Positions 14,877-28,100 of a DNA stretch of 64,000 nt are shown piece after piece. The notes beneath the pieces are model-generated. The model worked only from the letters and a program-made list of their open reading frames with translations, ran no database searches and was not told the DNA's origin. Position numbers and translations under genes: made by a program. Each line of letters starts with the position of its first letter. Position 1 is the first letter of the stretch. The DNA is from Clonostachys chloroleuca (taxonomy: Eukaryota > Ascomycota > Sordariomycetes > Hypocreales > Bionectriaceae). The stretch covers positions 19,778,001-19,842,000 of the forward strand of contig JBANAY010000003.1 of assembly GCA_037952775.1 (NCBI GenBank), in the 5' to 3' direction.

Positions 14877-15259
14877 TATAATAGTTAGATAACTTATACT
14901 GAACAGGGGTCTAGGGTAGGTCGAGGTTAAACTAATCAGAGTATTATTCTAAGTAGTATAATCAGATTATCTTAGGCTGTATAATATAAGTTACTATTAA
15001 TATATAAATATTATAGAGCTAGTAATAATAGATATATAGATAATATTATAGTAGAATTATAACTATATTAATAACTATCTAAAAGGGTATTTTATCTAGT
15101 AAAATAAATATATATATATACTAGGGGATTATTAATACTTAATAATAATCTAGATTTAAGGATTATAAGAATTATTATAAAATCTAAATAATCTAGATAT
15201 AATTAGTAAGAAAAAGTAGGGTCTATATATAATAATATATATTAGTTAAATTTATAATA
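14877..15259 (-). repeat. 3' LTR of Gypsy B
   Basis: It is 383 bp and pairs with 28616-28998. This copy retains more unmutated positions (for example GGTCTAGGGTAGGTCGAGG near 14910) than the right copy (GGTCTAGGGTAAGTTAAAA). The two LTRs differ mainly by C/T and G/A transitions. Confidence 0.85.
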
Positions 15260-18200
15260 TAATATTCTCTCTCTATTAGTTATATCCTTAAGACTAGATT
15301 TAGTAATCTAATTAGTAGATATATTAATTTCCTTTTATTATTTCTTTATACTTCTTAGAATAATATCTAACTATATATAGAAATCTCTTTATAAGAAAAC
15401 TATTTAGTATAATTCTTTAATTAATACTATTTTACTTAATTTTTTTATAATAAAGATAGAGTATAGTTACTATAAAGTATATAGCTATAAGTATTTTAGA
15501 TCTAAAGGTTTCTTATTAAGGTATTTCTATTATATTAAAAATAATTAAGCTTATTATAATACTCAGAGTCTAATTTCTAGCTAGCTATATTAGATTATTA
15601 ATTAGTATAGAAAGCTTAAATCTAAGCTTAAAATAGTAGAGAAATAATATTAGTTTATAAATATAAAAATTTAATATCTTTATTAATAAAAGAAATTATA
15701 GCTTAATAAAATAATATAAATAGTATTTTATAGTATTAATAGTATTAAAGAGCTTAAATATATTAAGAAGAAGGAGGTAGAAGAGATAGTTTATAAAGTA
15801 GCTTTTTCTTTAGAAGTTACTTTTTTATCTAAGCTTATTTTCTTAGAAATTAAGATTAATCTAGTATTTCTTTAAAAGGATATAGAGCTTTCTCCTTCTT
15901 AGTTTATAAGAATAGATATTTCTAGATCTAATAATACTATTAGATAAGCTTCTAATAGTTCTTTAGATATTTAGTAAGTTTCTAGATATTATCTTTATTA
16001 GTATATTCTTTCTAATTAATAAAGTAAAATATTTATCTATTTCTAATTTTTTTCTTTAGTATTTTTTCTAGTTTATATTCTTCTTTATAGATTTTAATTA
16101 AATAGTTTTAATCTAGAGTATTTTCTAATACTTTTTTAAGTAATAAAATATAAAAAACTAGATAGATATATATTATATCTAGTAGTAATAGTTTATAGTT
16201 AATATTTAATTTTTTATTCTTAATTTTAAATAATTTAAGTTTTTTATAGTTTAATTTATTACTTAGTTAGATTATTATAATATTTTTATAAAATAGATAA
16301 ACTTTATCTTCTTTCTCTAAGATTAGTCTCTTTAATCTTATTTTATTATAATATTTTTTTATTCTCTTTTAAATAAATTCTAATTCTATTTTTATTTCTA
16401 TATATAATAAATATAATATTTCTTTTATAAGTATAGTAATAAGTATATCTAATCTATTAAATATTTACTAGTTCTGGAATTCTAATTTATAACTATAGTT
16501 TATATATATAGATATAAGTTAAATAGATTCTTATATTAAACTATTATATATAATTTATACTATAAATAATAGTTATATTTAATTATTTTATTTATAATTA
16601 ATATATACTTATAAGTACTATTCTAATATCTAGTTTAAATATTCTATTTATTTATTACTTTAGAGATAATAAGCTATTAAAAGCTTATATTTAGTACTTA
16701 TTTATACTATAAATAATTACTAAAATTTAAAAATAAAAGTTATTTCTCTATCTAAAATTATTTCTTTAGATAATCTATAGTAACTAACTATATATTATAG
16801 GAATTAATATATAAAGTTTTCTATAAAGCTTACTTTCTTATATAGAATAAAATACCTATACTTTATAAATCTATTAATAATAACTAAGATATTATTATAC
16901 TATACTCTTATTATAGGTTCTATTAATAATAGTAGTTTAATAATATAATTAAAGGATATTAATTACTATAGTTATTCTAATACTAAGACTAATTTAAGTT
17001 CTCTATATAGTTTATATCTTATAGATTTAATTTATATATAAGTATTATATTCTAAAACTATAGTTTATATATTCTTTTATAAACTAGGGTAATTATAATA
17101 TTATCTTATTCTATTAAATATCTTTTTAACTCTTTAATATCCTAAGAGTAAGTATTTATAAATTTCCTTAATAAGTACTATTCTTATATTTTATTATAAT
17201 ATCTTTATATTTAGTATAATAACTATCTGAATTTTAATATATATAGTTTTCCTTAATATTATATCTAAGGTTTATTATATTAGATATTCTTTATTATTTA
17301 TTAAGAATAGTTATCTATTAGTTCTTAGAACTATTTATTTATATTTAGATTTATAGCTAAGAGTATTAGCTTATCTGTTTTCTAATTCTTTTTAATATAT
17401 AATTTTATAATTAAACTTAGATAAATATTTAGTATAATATATTTATTTTCTATTAAATTATTAAATTATAGTAAAATACTAAATATTTTTATAATCTATA
17501 TATATATTAACCTTATATTATATTCCTAAGTAGTAGTATTTAAATTCTTTAAATATATATATAATAGCTATAAATTCTTTATTATAAATAGAATAATTAA
17601 GTTCTATACTATATAGTTTCTTTAAATAGAATACTATAGGGTATAATCTCCTTTTATTATCCTTTTAGCTAATTTATATACTAATTATAAAATCTAAGAT
17701 ATTAATCTTAAGTTCTACTTCCCTTATTAGATTAAATATTTATAGTATAGATTTATTAGTTATATAGTTCTTAATATTATTAAATATATTTTAATATTTT
17801 AAGTTCTATTAAAATTCTTTCTTCTTTTTTATTAGATTATATAGTAATATAGTAATCTTTCTATAATTTTTAATAAATTATTAATAGTAATTAGTAAATC
17901 TAAGAAAAGCTTATACTTCTTTAATATTTATTAGTTTTTTCTATTTAGAAACTATAGTAATTTTACTTTTTTTTATTTATATATTATTTAGTTAAATAAT
18001 ATATTCTAAAAAGTTAACTTCCTTAATATAAAATTAACTTTTCTTAGGTTCTACTAGGAGATTTATATTTTCTAGTTTCTTTAAGATCTTATATATATAT
18101 TCCTTATATATATCTAAGTTATTTAAAAATATTAGAATATTATTAAGATATATAACTATAAAAATATTAAGATACTCTTAGAGTACTTAATTAATTATTT

Positions 18201-18261
18201 ATAAGAATATTATAAGTATATTTATTAGTTTAAAAGGTATAATAAGGTAATTATATATTTT

Positions 18262-19024
18262 TGAAAGGTTAAGGTCTCTAGTATAGGGTAGACCAGCTGT
18301 AGGGTAAGCTGGGTCTAGGGTAGATAAAGCCTATAGGGTAGGCTCCGAAATACTAGAGAAGGATCATTTGAAAAGGCATAGTAGAAGGTACAGGCTCTAT
18401 AAGAGAAAATAAAGCTCTATCAGCTATAGGGTAGCTAAGAAAGATAGACTGTAGGGTAGATAAAAGAGTATATTAGTAACTTATAGAATCTCTATCTAGC
18501 AGGGAGGAAGCCCTATACTTATAGGTATTTCCAGGCTGTAAGGGCCCTGAAGATAACATATTACCTTCTATAATACAGGCTTATAACCGCTATAAGGTTC
18601 TTATACAGAGGGATACGAGGCTGCTAATACAGATACTACAGCGGATACAAAGTCTACTAATACAGCTGCTATAGTAGTTACAAGGTTCACTAAACTAAGT
18701 ACTAAGGTTCTTATACAGCGGATACGAGGTCCGCTAATACAAGCACTGCAGCGGATACGAAGTCCGCTAATACAGCTGCTTTAGCGTAATACAGGATCAC
18801 TAGCATAGATGCTACAGCAGCTATTATAGCGGTTATAACCGCTAATATAATTACCCCAACGGGCAGCTACAGTAGGTTAGGCCAGTAGCTTCAGAGGGCT
18901 TCCAGCTTTAGAGAGCCCTAAGTTAGTTATTTTATTCCTCCTTACCCTATACTAATTATATATCATTTGATCAATTAATATAGGGTAATCTTGATCTACC
19001 CTATAGTCTATAGGGTAAATCTCA
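18262..19024 (-). repeat. 3' LTR of Copia 1, rich in TAGGGTA motifs
   Basis: It is 763 bp, the same length as the right LTR. It contains ten TAGGGTA/TACCCTA heptamers: 18284, 18300, 18316, 18334, 18427, 18452 and 18981, 19011 on plus, and 18943, 18997 on minus. Differences from the other LTR are mostly C/T or G/A. Confidence 0.9.
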
Positions 19025-19049
19025 ATACCCCTTCTGAAGGAAATAACTA

Positions 19050-22000
19050 GGTTAGATCCTTACAGTACTCTTTCAGGTCTAGTAGCTCTCTAAAGGCCTG
19101 TTAAAGAGGTACGGTTAGTAGTTTAGTTAGCCTATCAGCAGGTATAATCTTAGTTTCCAGGTAGCTAAGGCTTACTAAACCCTCTGTAATTTGAACCCTG
19201 TTATAGTAGAACTTTAGCAGTATATACTTAGTTCTAGTATATAGAGTAGGATTATTACTAGTAGCTATACAGCCCTGGTTATTACAGTAGATAGTTACAG
19301 GGGTCTTCAGAGGCTGGTTTAGTTCCTTATAGAGCCCTGTTAGCTACTATAGCTCTCTGAGAGCCTCTGTAAGGCTATCTGCTTCAGCCTCTACAGTAGA
19401 GAGAGCTATAGTAGTTACCTTCTTAGCTTTCCAGCTGATAGGGCCTCCAGCTAGCTTAAAGAGATACCTGTAGGTAGATTTACTAGTGGATTTATCCCCT
19501 GCAAAATCACTATCACAATAGCCTTCTAGGGGCTTATTTAGTAAATAGGCTATAGCTAGGCTTTTAGTACCTTTCAGATACTGTAGAAGCTTTTTAGCAG
19601 CCTTAAGGTAAATTTTATAGGGCTTATATATAGCCTGGGCTAGCCACTATACTGAAAAGGCTATATCAGGCCTAGTTTGAAGTATTAGGTATATTAAAGT
19701 CCCTATAATCTGCTGGAATAACCTGTATTCCAGGGGGTCACAGAGGCCTGTAGCTTCTATAGCTTCCGCTGTAAGCCTTATAAGATTAGGCTGTAGGGGT
19801 ACTAACAGAGGCTTTTCTTCAGTGATCTTAAAGGCTTGTAACGCCTGTTCGATATACTGAGGTTGAGAGAGATATAGGGTCTTTTTAGATCTATCTCAGT
19901 GGATTTAAACCCCTAAGAAGAAGGCTACTGGCCCCTTATCTTCTATAAGGTAAACCCTATAAATTTCTTTCTTTAGCTTATTAATATAGCTAATTTCAGG
20001 GCCTATTATAAGGCAGTTATCCACATAGGTCACTATAAAGGTAGCCTTTTTAGTATTATAGAAGACCGCCGGGTCAGAGATTAGGGGGCTAAAGCCTAGA
20101 GACCTTAGCAGGGCTTTCAGTACCTCTTGCTACTCTCTAGGGGACTACTTCAGGCCGTACAGGGCTTTTAGCAGTAGGATAACCTGCTCTTCAGAAGGGT
20201 TATAGCCCTGAGACTTGCCTATAGCGAGTAATTCTGGGCTTTTCTTCAGCAGTTCCTTCAGGTCTTCAGGGAGCTTCATATAGAGCCTTTCAGTAAGTTT
20301 ACTATTTAAAAAGGCCCCTATAAAGTCAATCTATTCAACATTATAGCTATAGATAGCTACTAGAGCTAATAGCAGCCGCCAGGTTGGAGGGATAGCTGTA
20401 GAAGTAAAAGTCTCACTATAATCTAGGCCTTCTACCTATAAGAACCCTCTAATAACAAGCCTAGCCTTGTATTTCAGCGGCTTATTATAGGGGTCAAGTT
20501 TCAGCTTTAGCACCTACCTACAGCTTAGGGCTCTACGGCCCTTAGGTAAGTCTTTTAGCGCTATAAAGGCGAAGGTTCCAGTGCGTATTAGCTGCTCAAG
20601 CTCGCTAAAGATAGCCTGTAGCCAGGGCTCTTTCTCTTTTAGTAGCAGCTGTAGCACCTCTTTCCAGCTGTTAGGCTCTAGCGAGAGCCGGGCTTTAGCG
20701 CACATTATAGCGCTTGCTTAGTATACTATAGCGGTTGCCTATACCCAGTTAGATAGGTCCATTAGATCACCTATAGGCTCTATATTAGGCCTTGGCTCAC
20801 TGGGTTGGTATACTGTAGCTGGCGGGGTTTCGAGCTCTAAAGGCCCTGTAGCTTCAGGGGCTTCAGGCTCTTAAGGCTCTGAAGCAGGTACTATAGCCAG
20901 CGGTATTTCGGGCTCTTGGAGGGGCTGTTATAGCGGCTCTAGCAGCTCCTGTAGCGGCTGTTGTAGCGGCTCCTGTGGCTCCTGTAGCGGCTGTTGTAGC
21001 AGCTCCTGTGGCTCCTGTAGCGGCTGTTGTAGCGGCTCCTGTGGCAGCTGTTGTAGCGGCTCTAGCGGCTCTTGAGTCTCTTTCACATACTCTATTTCCT
21101 CTATTTCCCCTTCTAAAGGTCTCAAGAGAGGCGGGTTTTACAGTTGTAAGCCCTGTTTTATAGGGCCTATATCCTCTAAAATCCTTAGATAAGAGGTCTT
21201 AGTAACTAGCCTCTTCTGTAGGATATAGATCTGATATATCTTAGAGCCTAAAAGTACTAAAATTCGCCCTGAGATAGTTCTAGGGGCTAATTTAGCAGCC
21301 TTAGCCCGCTGTTCAGGATGAATAAAGGCTTCACAGTGGGCTCCAATAGCCTTATAGGCCTGAAAATTAGGCCTAAAGGGGGTTCCAGGCTCTAGCTCTT
21401 GAAGAAATAGCTGTTGCAGGGGTAAATCACAGTTGCTAACAGCAGTACAGTTAACTAACTGAAGGACCCCTGGAAGGATATAACACCAGAGGTATAGCGG
21501 GAGCTTAGACCACTGTAAAACAGCCCTAAGCCTATCTATTAGTACTCTAATAGAGCGCTCAGCAAGCCTATTTTGCTAGTGAATATAGGGGCTTAAGGTA
21601 CTAAAGGCAGTACCTTTAGCAGCTAGCCAATCTACTAAATCCCTTATAATTTCTCCACCATCAAAGTAAAATTTAGCAGGATAGCGCTTATAGTAGTTAT
21701 ATAGGCCCTGGCAGAAGCCTTAAATAGCAGTTACTATAGTAGTTCCTTCCTTATTAGGGAGGAGAATAACCTATCTATAGCAGGTTTTTCTATCCACTAA
21801 TATAAGCCCTATAGGCCTTCTATTATACAGTATAGGCTTAAGATAGAAGGTATCCCCTTCTATAGAGTCTAGAGCTCTAGGCGGGTCAGGGATAGCTGTA
21901 TACACTGGAAGCCTGTAGCTTTTAGCACTAATACAGGCTAAACAGAGGAAATCTTCCTCTCTTATAGGACTAAAATCAGGGAGACCTTCTGTAATTTTAG

Positions 22001-24300
22001 CGGTCTTCTTCAGTAACTGAAGCCCTAAGTACCCTAGCCGTATATACCAAATACCCGCTAATTATAGCAGGTCTTCGTAGGTCTTAGGCACCTGTGGTGG
22101 GGGCTTAATAGCGCTAATAGTTCCTTACTTTAGAGCCTCTTTAGCACTAAAGTCAGGATTATCCCCTTCTGAAGGCTTATAAGTAAGGACCTTAGTAGGG
22201 GTTTTAGCATACTGTTCAGCGGGCTCAGTAAGCTCTACAGCAGGCTGTTCAGTAGGCTCAGTAAGCTCACTAGGCCCTGTAAGATCTAGGGCCTCGGGGG
22301 CCCAATCAGGGGCCTTAGAGGGAATTTGAACCTCTATCGTATATTGTTTAGTAGGTTCAGTGAACTCACTAGGCCCTATAAAGTCTAGGGCCTCAGGGGC
22401 CTATTCAGGGGCCTTAGAGGGGATTTAAACCTCTATAGGGTAGCTATAGCTAGCGTAGGCAGAGGGCTCCTTCGGCGTTATTAGCTTAGGGGTCTTTTCC
22501 CCCTTTAGCTGCAGATAAAAGCTGTATTTTTTAAAGTTCAGCAGGCTACAGCAGGTTCTATCACCTGTAAATAGCTATTGCCTCAGAAGGGTACCCCCTG
22601 AACTATAGTACCTTATCCTACTGACTATATTAGTCTCCAGGGTAGGCAGGAAAAGAGCTTCTTTTAGCTCTAAATCTCTATAGGTTAGGGGGTTTTAAGA
22701 GATTAGAACTTAAAATACAGCAGTTCCAATACCTCTAGGGTAGGCCTTACTAGCAGCTATAAGAATAAAGCCTGCTTCAGAGTATTTTAGAGCTTTATAA
22801 TCCCTATAACAGGCTTTATTATTCACTAAGTAAACTGTAGAGCCTATATTATACAGAAGGGTATTTAGCGGTCTATACCCCTGACTGCTAAAGCTAGTAG
22901 CGATAGGAGCTACTGTAATTCCAGCGGGTTCAGGGGACTGATAGGTCTGGAAGGCTGGCCAGGGGCTTTCTTCATCGCTATCTTCTAGCGGGCTTCGAAG
23001 GCTTTCCAGGCTATAGCCCAGGGTAAAACTAGCGGGTTTAGCTAGCTTATCTTCAGGGGCTTTAGGCTTTAACCCCTTCTGTTAGGTCTTTCCCTTAGAG
23101 ATCTTTTCAGAGCTCGAGGGCTTCTTTTTAGCGGGTTTTTCAGTGTGTTTAGCCCTGTAATTAGTAGCCTTAGCTACTGAAGAGCTCTTATCACGCTGTT
23201 CCTCCAGAAGGTCCGCCATAAGGAACTATAGGTTCAGAGGCTCCAGGGAGCCTCCAGAGGCTTTAGTAACCCTAATATTGTTCCGTTAGCGCTCAGCCCA
23301 CTGTAGGAAGACTCCTTTTAGAGCCTCCAGGTACTGATTAGCCTGATCCACAGGGGCTATAGTAACCTGAGCTAGTAATAGCCGAGCTAGAAGGTTGTTG
23401 AATGTACTATTAAAGGCCTCTAAAGAGCCTTTAAAGTCTCTGTAACAGAGCCTGTGAAATTAGGTATATAGGTAGCCGCGCTGAATTTCAGCACTATAAG
23501 AGAACTGTTTAACCAGTAACTTATAGGCCTCCACAGGGGAGGTCTGCCAAGTTATAGCAGCTTATAGACCCTCTATACAGCTATCTTTTAGCAGCATAAG
23601 CAAGATAGCCTGGTCTGGGTCTGATAGCTGCTGGGCTACAGTAGGTTCCGCTATAAATAGCGGTAAACCAAGGGCTCTGAATTAGATCTCTAGGGCCTGT
23701 TTCTACTGATCAAAGTTGTGAGGCCCCTGTAATTTAGAGGCTTCAGGGAACTTATAGACCCTTTTATTAAAATCCTTAATAATAGAGTCTTTAAAGACTC
23801 TAGTCAGGGGGTTAGGGCTTTAAAAGCCCTGTAAGCTAGGCTGTTATAAAGCCTGACTGCTCTATAAGCTAGCGCTAGTAGCGCTGGAAGCCTATTAACT
23901 AGTGCTAGTAGCACTAGGGGTCTGCTGTAATTATAGCAGGTTTACAGCAGCTATTAGCTGCTGAAGGGTTTACTATATAGCAGTAATAGCTTCAGTAGTA
24001 TTCAGATTCTGAAGGCTCTGAGCGATAGTAGTACTTTCCGCTATAGAGCCTGAAGGAATAGCGCTAGTAGTACTAAAATCAACCGGTTAATCAGCTATAG
24101 CAGCAGTACTAGCTATTAGAATAGCGCTAGTAGCACTAAAAGTGATCGGTTAGCTGGATACAGCAGCAGTACTAGCTATTGAAATAGCCGCTGAAGAAGG
24201 GTAAGTTTTAGCACCTTCAGGGGCTGATCCCTCTATATAGCTATCTTTATCAGCTATTTTAGATCTTCTTTAGTAAAGGAAGCTACTAAGACCTAGGCTG
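19050..24300 (-). pseudogene. Gag-pol polyprotein of Copia 1, broken by RIP
   Basis: The frame is read on the minus strand from high to low coordinates. Gag, with a Ser/Ala-rich N-terminal part, is at about 23000-24250. A stretch LFTGDRTCCSLLNFKKY near 22560 is probably the protease region. The integrase reads PYIH*QNRLAERSIRVL at about 21545-21595, where CAG has become TAG and Gly has become Arg. The RT start reads EPNSWKEVLQ and later GTFAFIALKDLPKGRRALSC (20514-20705). The catalytic box reads TFIVTYVDNCLIIG near 20030, with the second Asp changed to Asn. RNase H reads TPVTIYCNNQGCIATSNNPT at about 19250-19305. A GAC-to-AAC change in the RT box alone would abolish activity. Some other frames contain Ala-rich shadow ORFs. 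The polyprotein is non-functional. Confidence 0.88.
20928..21085 (-). repeat. Repeat encoding Glu-Pro-Leu-Gln-Gln units in the Copia 1 linker
   Basis: Between integrase and RT the polyprotein carries a low-complexity array of units such as QQPLQEPQEPL, encoded by imperfect repeats of about 27-36 bp (GGCTCCTGTAGCGGCTGTTG-like on the plus strand). Such proline/glutamine-rich linkers are common between integrase and RT in Copia elements. CpG and CpA are well preserved here, so the array has largely escaped mutation. Confidence 0.75.
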
Positions 24301-24390
24301 AGGTATAGGGTAAGTATATAACTTTCCTAGTATAGGGTAAGAACTCTTAATTCTAAGATAAAGCTCTTTTTCGTAAGATAGAGCTCTTCC

Positions 24391-24402
24391 GGGCTTATAA
24401 CC
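24391..24402 (-). other. Primer binding site of Copia 1 (half-tRNA-iMet type, RIP-altered)
   Basis: The plus strand reads GGGCTTATAACC three bases outside the 5' LTR. The anticodon arm of initiator tRNA-Met contains GGGCUCAUAACC, so the site differs by one C-to-T at a CpA, which is exactly the RIP context. Copia-type elements are known to prime from a tRNA-iMet half-molecule cut in the anticodon loop. Identification of the tRNA is inference from this match. Confidence 0.65.
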
Positions 24403-24405
24403 TTT

Positions 24406-25168
24406 TGAAAGGTTAAGGTCTCTAGTATAGGGTAGACTAGCTGTAGGGTAAGCTAGGTCTAGGGTAGATAAAGCCTATAGGGTAGGCTCTGAAATACTAG
24501 AGAAGGATTATTTAAAAAGGTATAGTAGAAGGTACAGGCTCTATAAGAGAAAATAAAGCTCTATCAGCTATAGGGTAGCTAAGAAAGATAGACTGTAGGG
24601 TAGATAAAAGAGTATATTAGTAACTTATAGAATCTCTATCTAGCAGGGAGGAAGCCCTATACTTATAGGTATTTCCAGGCTGTAAGGGCCCTGAAGATAA
24701 TATATTGCCTTCTGTAATACAGGCTTATAACCGCTATAAGATTCTTATACAGAGGGATATGAGACTGCTAATACAGATACTACAGCGGATATAAAGTCCG
24801 CTAATACAGCTACTATAGTAATTACGAGGTTCACTAAACTAAATACTAAGGTTCTCATACAGCGGATATGAGGTCCGCTAATACAAGCGCTGCAGCGGAT
24901 ATAAAGTCCGCTAATACAGCTGCTTCAGCACAATACAGGATCACTAGCATAGATACTACAGCAGCCGTTACAGCAGTTATAACCGCTAACATAATTACCC
25001 CAACAGGCAGCTACAGTAAGTTAGGCCAGTAGCTTCAGAGGGCTCCCAGCTTTAGAGAGCCCTAAGTAAGTTATTTCATTCCCCCTTACCCTATACTAAT
25101 TATATATTATTTGATTAATTAATATAGGGTAATCTTAATCTACCCTATAGTCTATAGGGTAAATCTCA
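24406..25168 (-). repeat. 5' LTR of Copia 1
   Basis: It is 763 bp and pairs with 18262-19024, with the same TAGGGTA layout. It carries more C-to-T changes at its left end (GATTATTTAAAAAGGTATA against GATCATTTGAAAAGGCATA), which suggests unequal RIP damage. Confidence 0.9.
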
Positions 25169-28100
25169 ATATATATAGCTTTTTACTAATATATTATTAA
25201 TATATTTATAGAGTATTTATAACTAGGGTTCTATAAGATTATAGAGTTTATAAAAAGCTAGTTCTCCTCTTTTAATAATAGAGATTTTATAATCCTATTA
25301 GCTATATTATAGTAATCTAATTTCTAGAGTTTCCTTAAATAGTTTATTATATTTTTAATATTCCTTTAGAATATAATCTAATCTTCCCCTTTTAAGATAT
25401 TTCTCTTTATTTTTTTATAATTATTTCTTTCTTACTTATTTATACTATAGATTAAACTTAATATTATAATTATATTTTTATTAACTTATTATATATATCT
25501 AATTAATAAAGTCTATTTCTAGAGATTATTCTAATTTTTATATTTAACTTAAGATTTACTTTATTTATTATAATTCTTAGTAGAATAGATTTTTTAATAT
25601 ACTAAGTTATAGTACTATTAAGATTATAACTACTATATCTACTTATTATTATAAGTTATTATTTTAGTTTTTTATAATAATACTTTTAGTTATTAAGAAA
25701 TTATTATATTCTTTTAATATTTAATAAAACTTTATTTTCTATTAATTTTAATATAAATTTATAAGAGTATTTTTTTACTCTATATAGCTAGTAAACTAGT
25801 CTATTAGTAGGTTTATATCTTATAGTTATAATAATTCTAATATAATATTATAGGAATTTAATAGTACTAGATTATATATAATATTAAATTCTTTTCTTTA
25901 GATCTTAGTTATAAGGTAATTAGTTTTAGAGTTAATAATTCTATTATTATATTTAAATAATATTTTATCTAGAGTTATAATATTATAAAACTTTTTCTTT
26001 ATCTTCTATAGTAGATAGAGTTAGTTAATTACTACTAGTAAGATATAATTATATAATATTCTATAGTCTATCTATACTATAAGCTAGTATTTTTTAATTT
26101 TAATATCTATAATAATATTAATTAAATTTTCTCTCTTAATAGCTTCTAGAGCTTTTTAATTTAATATTATTTTATTATACTATAGTTCTATTATAGATAG
26201 TTTATATTATTTTTTATCTAGTTAACTTATTATTTAAACTATTCTTATTCTTTCTTATTCTTAAATACTTATTTTAAAATATCTATAAGGGTTCTTAGTT
26301 TATTTATAGAACTAGAAATAAATTATTTATATTTCTTTTTCTAATTATTTAATTTACTAATTATTATAGATATTTTATTATTAGAGTAGATTTTATTCTA
26401 TTCTTTTTTATTAGTAGAGATAATTTCTTATTTCTCTATATTACTACTTCCTCTACTATCTATTAAAGATAGTATACTTTATTTATAGTATTATCTTATT
26501 TCTTCTTCCTATAGTTAATATTATTATAAATATATTTTAATAGGGTTTATATTATTATTACTATACTTAGCTAGTTCTAATACTATTATTTTAGCTTCTA
26601 AATAGTTCCTATACTCTTAATTATAGTATTATTTAATTTAGCTATTATATTTAGCTATTATCTAATCTTTAAAGTTCTTATTTTTATACTATAGTTTAAT
26701 TTTAGTCTTTTTATAAATCTTATATCTTAGTTCTAAATATAATTTTACTAATAGTTTATTATAAGTATATTCTTTAGAGTATTTCTCTAAGTTTTCCTTA
26801 AAAATAATATATTATTTTATACTATATTATTAGTATATAAATTATTATATTTATTCTATAATATATTTATTAGATATTCTTTTATTAGAGTATAAAAAGA
26901 AATTATTCTTAGCTTTCTCTATTTAATATACTTAGTATTAGTTATTATAATAGGTTATCTATAATTCCAGAGAGTAGTTATATATTTATATTATTTCTAT
27001 ACAGATTAGTATTTTATATATATTATTACTAAGCTATATAGTACTAATAATACTATTCCTAAAAATAACTAGCTCTTTTAATATATCTAGATATTATTTT
27101 TATATTTTCTTTTAGTAATATATATAGAGTTTATTATATTTAGCTTTAATCTCTATTTTTATCTACTAGTATTATTTCTTTTTAGTAGAGTTTTATAGAA
27201 TAATTCTATTAGTATAGTAGAATATATATTTATATTTAGTAAGTAATTTAAATCCTAGAACTAGTTCCTTTTATTTAAGCTTTCTTTTAAGCTCTTAGAA
27301 GATTTATTAGATTTCTTTATATTATTTTCTAATTATACTAAGTTTTATATATTCCTCAGGTTCTAATACTTTTTAAAAAATAGATATATTCTTTAGAGAG
27401 TATTTAGAAATTATAATAGTTATAGGAGTTTCTTTTTAATTAATTTTATATATTATTCTTAAAACTTTAGTATTAGTTTTCTTAATTACTTCTAATTACT
27501 TTTTACTATTCTTAGTAGATTTCTAATCTTTTTTTTTCTTATCTTTCTTAGGTTCTAAATATTAAAATAAAATATATCTAATCTTATTATAATTATAGTA
27601 TTTATATTTCTCTATAGCTCTTAGCTCTATAGGTTCTATATATATTCTAAAGGTTATAGTATATTATTATTATAGTTTTCTAGTATTAGTAAAATAAGTT
27701 ACTTTTCTATTATAAATTTATTAATAATATTATTAGTTATTAATTCTTATAGCTATAGTTATATATTTATAAATACTTTTTAGTTTATTTTCTTTATATA
27801 GTTTTTTTTATACTTTCTTTTTAAATTAGTTAAAGTAGTAAGATATAGTATATTCTTTATTCTATCTAGTTTTAATTAGTAGTTAGAAATAGTAAGTACT
27901 AAAGGTTAAATATAATTCTTTCTAAATAAGTATATTAATTTTATATTCTACCTTATACTTTTTATTTTAAATACTAAAAGTTTATTTAAAAATTCTATAA
28001 AGTAATTAAAACTTATTATAATATTAATAGTTTATTAGTTTCTCTATCTATTAAAATATTCCTTTATAATAGATTTAAACTAATTAAGTATAACTCCTTT

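Larger units (their letters stand above)
18262..25168 (-). mobile_element. Ty1/Copia retrotransposon 1, complete with LTRs, inserted in Gypsy B
   Basis: The element is 6907 bp with two 763-bp LTRs (18262-19024, 24406-25168) that end TG..CA when read in element direction. Domain order on the minus strand is gag/protease, integrase, reverse transcriptase, RNase H, which is the Copia order. A polypurine tract (AGAAGGGGTAT on the minus strand) adjoins the 3' LTR, and a half-tRNA primer binding site adjoins the 5' LTR. GC content is visibly higher than in the surrounding Gypsy, so this insertion is younger. AT-only flanks (tatat / atata) are compatible with a 5-bp target duplication but are too simple to prove it. 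Coding frames are broken by CAG-to-TAG type stops. Confidence 0.92.

Noticed and set aside
18284..18458. TAGGGTA clusters as an internal telomere
   Set aside because: The units are dispersed, in both orientations, and repeat at the same positions in both LTRs of a retrotransposon. A telomere would be a tandem TTAGGG array.
20975..21163. Ala/Val-rich plus-strand frame
   Set aside because: It is the antisense shadow of the Gln/Pro/Leu repeat in the Copia 1 polyprotein.
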